64,000 nt of DNA from Roseococcus suduntuyensis (lineage in GTDB: Bacteria > Pseudomonadota > Alphaproteobacteria > Acetobacterales > Acetobacteraceae): positions 1 to 64,000 of the forward strand of contig NZ_JACIDJ010000010.1 of assembly GCF_014196305.1 (NCBI RefSeq), read 5' to 3'. The notes beneath the pieces are model-generated. The model did not search any database. It was not told the DNA's origin and saw only the letters and a list, made by a program, of their open reading frames with translations. This document shows, one piece after another, positions 63,476 through 64,000 of the stretch. The translations under genes were made by a program, and so were the position numbers. The number at the start of each line of letters is the position of its first letter. Position 1 is the first letter of the stretch.

Positions 63476-63521
63476 AGGGCGATCCGCGACGGCGGCATCG
63501 CCGAAGCGGTGAATCGCCCTC
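63475..63521 (+). repeat. Structured repeat element, one copy
   Basis: Outer stem of nine pairs (GAGGGCGAT/ATCGCCCTC), internal loop C opposite GTGA, inner stem CGC/GCG and GGCG/CGCC separated by a GAC/GAA mismatch, loop GCAT. The outer stem sequence differs from the others but pairing and the C/GTGA loop are kept. It sits in the convergent gap between mrpG and a Bug receptor. Confidence 0.75.
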
Positions 63522-63539
63522 TCGGCAAAGGCTGCCGCG

Positions 63540-64000
63540 CTACTCCGACCGCGCCCCCGCCGTCCGCACCAGCTCGGCCCAGAAGGGGATCTGCTGGCCC
63601 ATGAATTCCGCGAACTCGGTGGGCGATCGCGAGGGCCAGGCCTGCAGCCCCTCGGTCGCGATGCGCGCCTGCACATCCGTGTCCGACACCGCCGCCACCG
63701 AGACCTCGAACAGCTTGTCACGGATCTCGTCGGGCAGGCCGGCGGGCGCGAAGAAGCCCCACCACCCCGCGACATCGAGGCTGGGCAGCCCCGCCTCCGC
63801 CGTGCCCGGCACGTCCGGGATGGCGCGCGAGGCCTCGCGGCTGGTCAGCGACAGGCCGCGCATCCGCTCCGTCCGGATGGCCGGCAGCAGCACCGGCGGC
63901 GTGCCCACCAGCAGCTCCACATCGCCCGCGAGTGCCGCGTGCAGCGAGGCGCCGCCGCCCCGGAAGGGCACATGCGTAAGCTGGATGCCGGCCAGCCGCG
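63540..64000 (-). CDS. Tripartite tricarboxylate transporter receptor (Bug/TctC), 3' part only
   Basis: The C-terminal ~150 residues of a Bug receptor; the N terminus lies beyond the right edge. AGIQLTHVPFRGGGASLHAALAG is the conserved loop after the first lobe. GWWGFFAPAGLPDEI and the terminal EFMGQQIPFWAELV match the family end. The TAG stop at 63540-63542 faces the repeat element after mrpG. Confidence 0.88.
   Translation of the reverse strand, partial: RLAGIQLTHVPFRGGGASLHAALAGDVELLVGTPPVLLPAIRTERMRGLSLTSREASRAIPDVPGTAEAGLPSLDVAGWWGFFAPAGLPDEIRDKLFEVSVAAVSDTDVQARIATEGLQAWPSRSPTEFAEFMGQQIPFWAELVRTAGARSE

Overview
The window reads as chromosomal DNA of a very GC-rich alphaproteobacterium. 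The best fit is a pigmented, aerobic member of the Acetobacteraceae (Roseomonas/Roseococcus/Rubritepida-like). The reasons are a squalene-route C30 carotenoid operon, many 'Bug'-type tricarboxylate-transport receptors (six here), several family III CoA-transferases, Tat/Sec-exported solute receptors, and dense operons joined by ATGA/GTGA/TGATG overlaps. This is inference from gene content. No rRNA, tRNA, CRISPR array or prophage was seen.

Layout. 1-88: tail of an IS5-type transposase. 89-7992 (-): crtN, crtP, acyltransferase, glycosyltransferase, a natural hpnC-hpnD fusion, and hpnE. Together these look like a staphyloxanthin-type pathway in which CrtM is replaced by HpnC/D/E. 8079-20343: acyl-CoA and CoA-ester metabolism (acyl-CoA dehydrogenase, two enoyl-CoA hydratases, two CoA-transferases), an amine/amino-acid oxidase, D-tartrate dehydratase, molybdenum-cofactor genes mobB and moeA, a quinone-oxidoreductase-like enzyme and a Bug receptor. 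20347-25110: a TPR protein, an array of hairpins, and a TAXI-TRAP transporter (receptor plus fused permease) that ends in a clear terminator. 25175-26037: a Fur/Mur-like palindrome before a ChaN-family gene. 26044-33186: a glutathione transferase, an Acr3 arsenite pump, a Bug receptor and a sugar-type ABC importer.

33419-45231: catabolic islands. They hold a TPP-dependent enzyme, an amidase, a PHB-depolymerase-like esterase, an extradiol dioxygenase, a fumarylacetoacetase and a cyclase-family hydrolase, interleaved with Bug receptors. 45347-50902 (-): a PotABCD-type ABC importer with a D-2-hydroxyacid dehydrogenase and a class II aldolase embedded in the same operon. 51258-55650: an amidohydrolase and two flavin monooxygenases. 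55695-56987: small stress-type proteins and a membrane coiled-coil protein. 57043-63475: an EIIA-Ntr-like gene followed by a complete Mrp Na+/H+ antiporter operon (fused AB, then C-G). 63540-64000: a truncated Bug receptor.

The most unusual signal is not a gene. It is a family of about 43-49-nt structured repeats, 11 copies at six loci between 34.2 and 63.5 kb. Their outer stem, asymmetric internal loop (C opposite GTGA) and inner stem are conserved by compensatory changes. At five of the six loci the first paired base is the G of a TAG, and at four of those the TAG is the stop codon of the adjacent gene.
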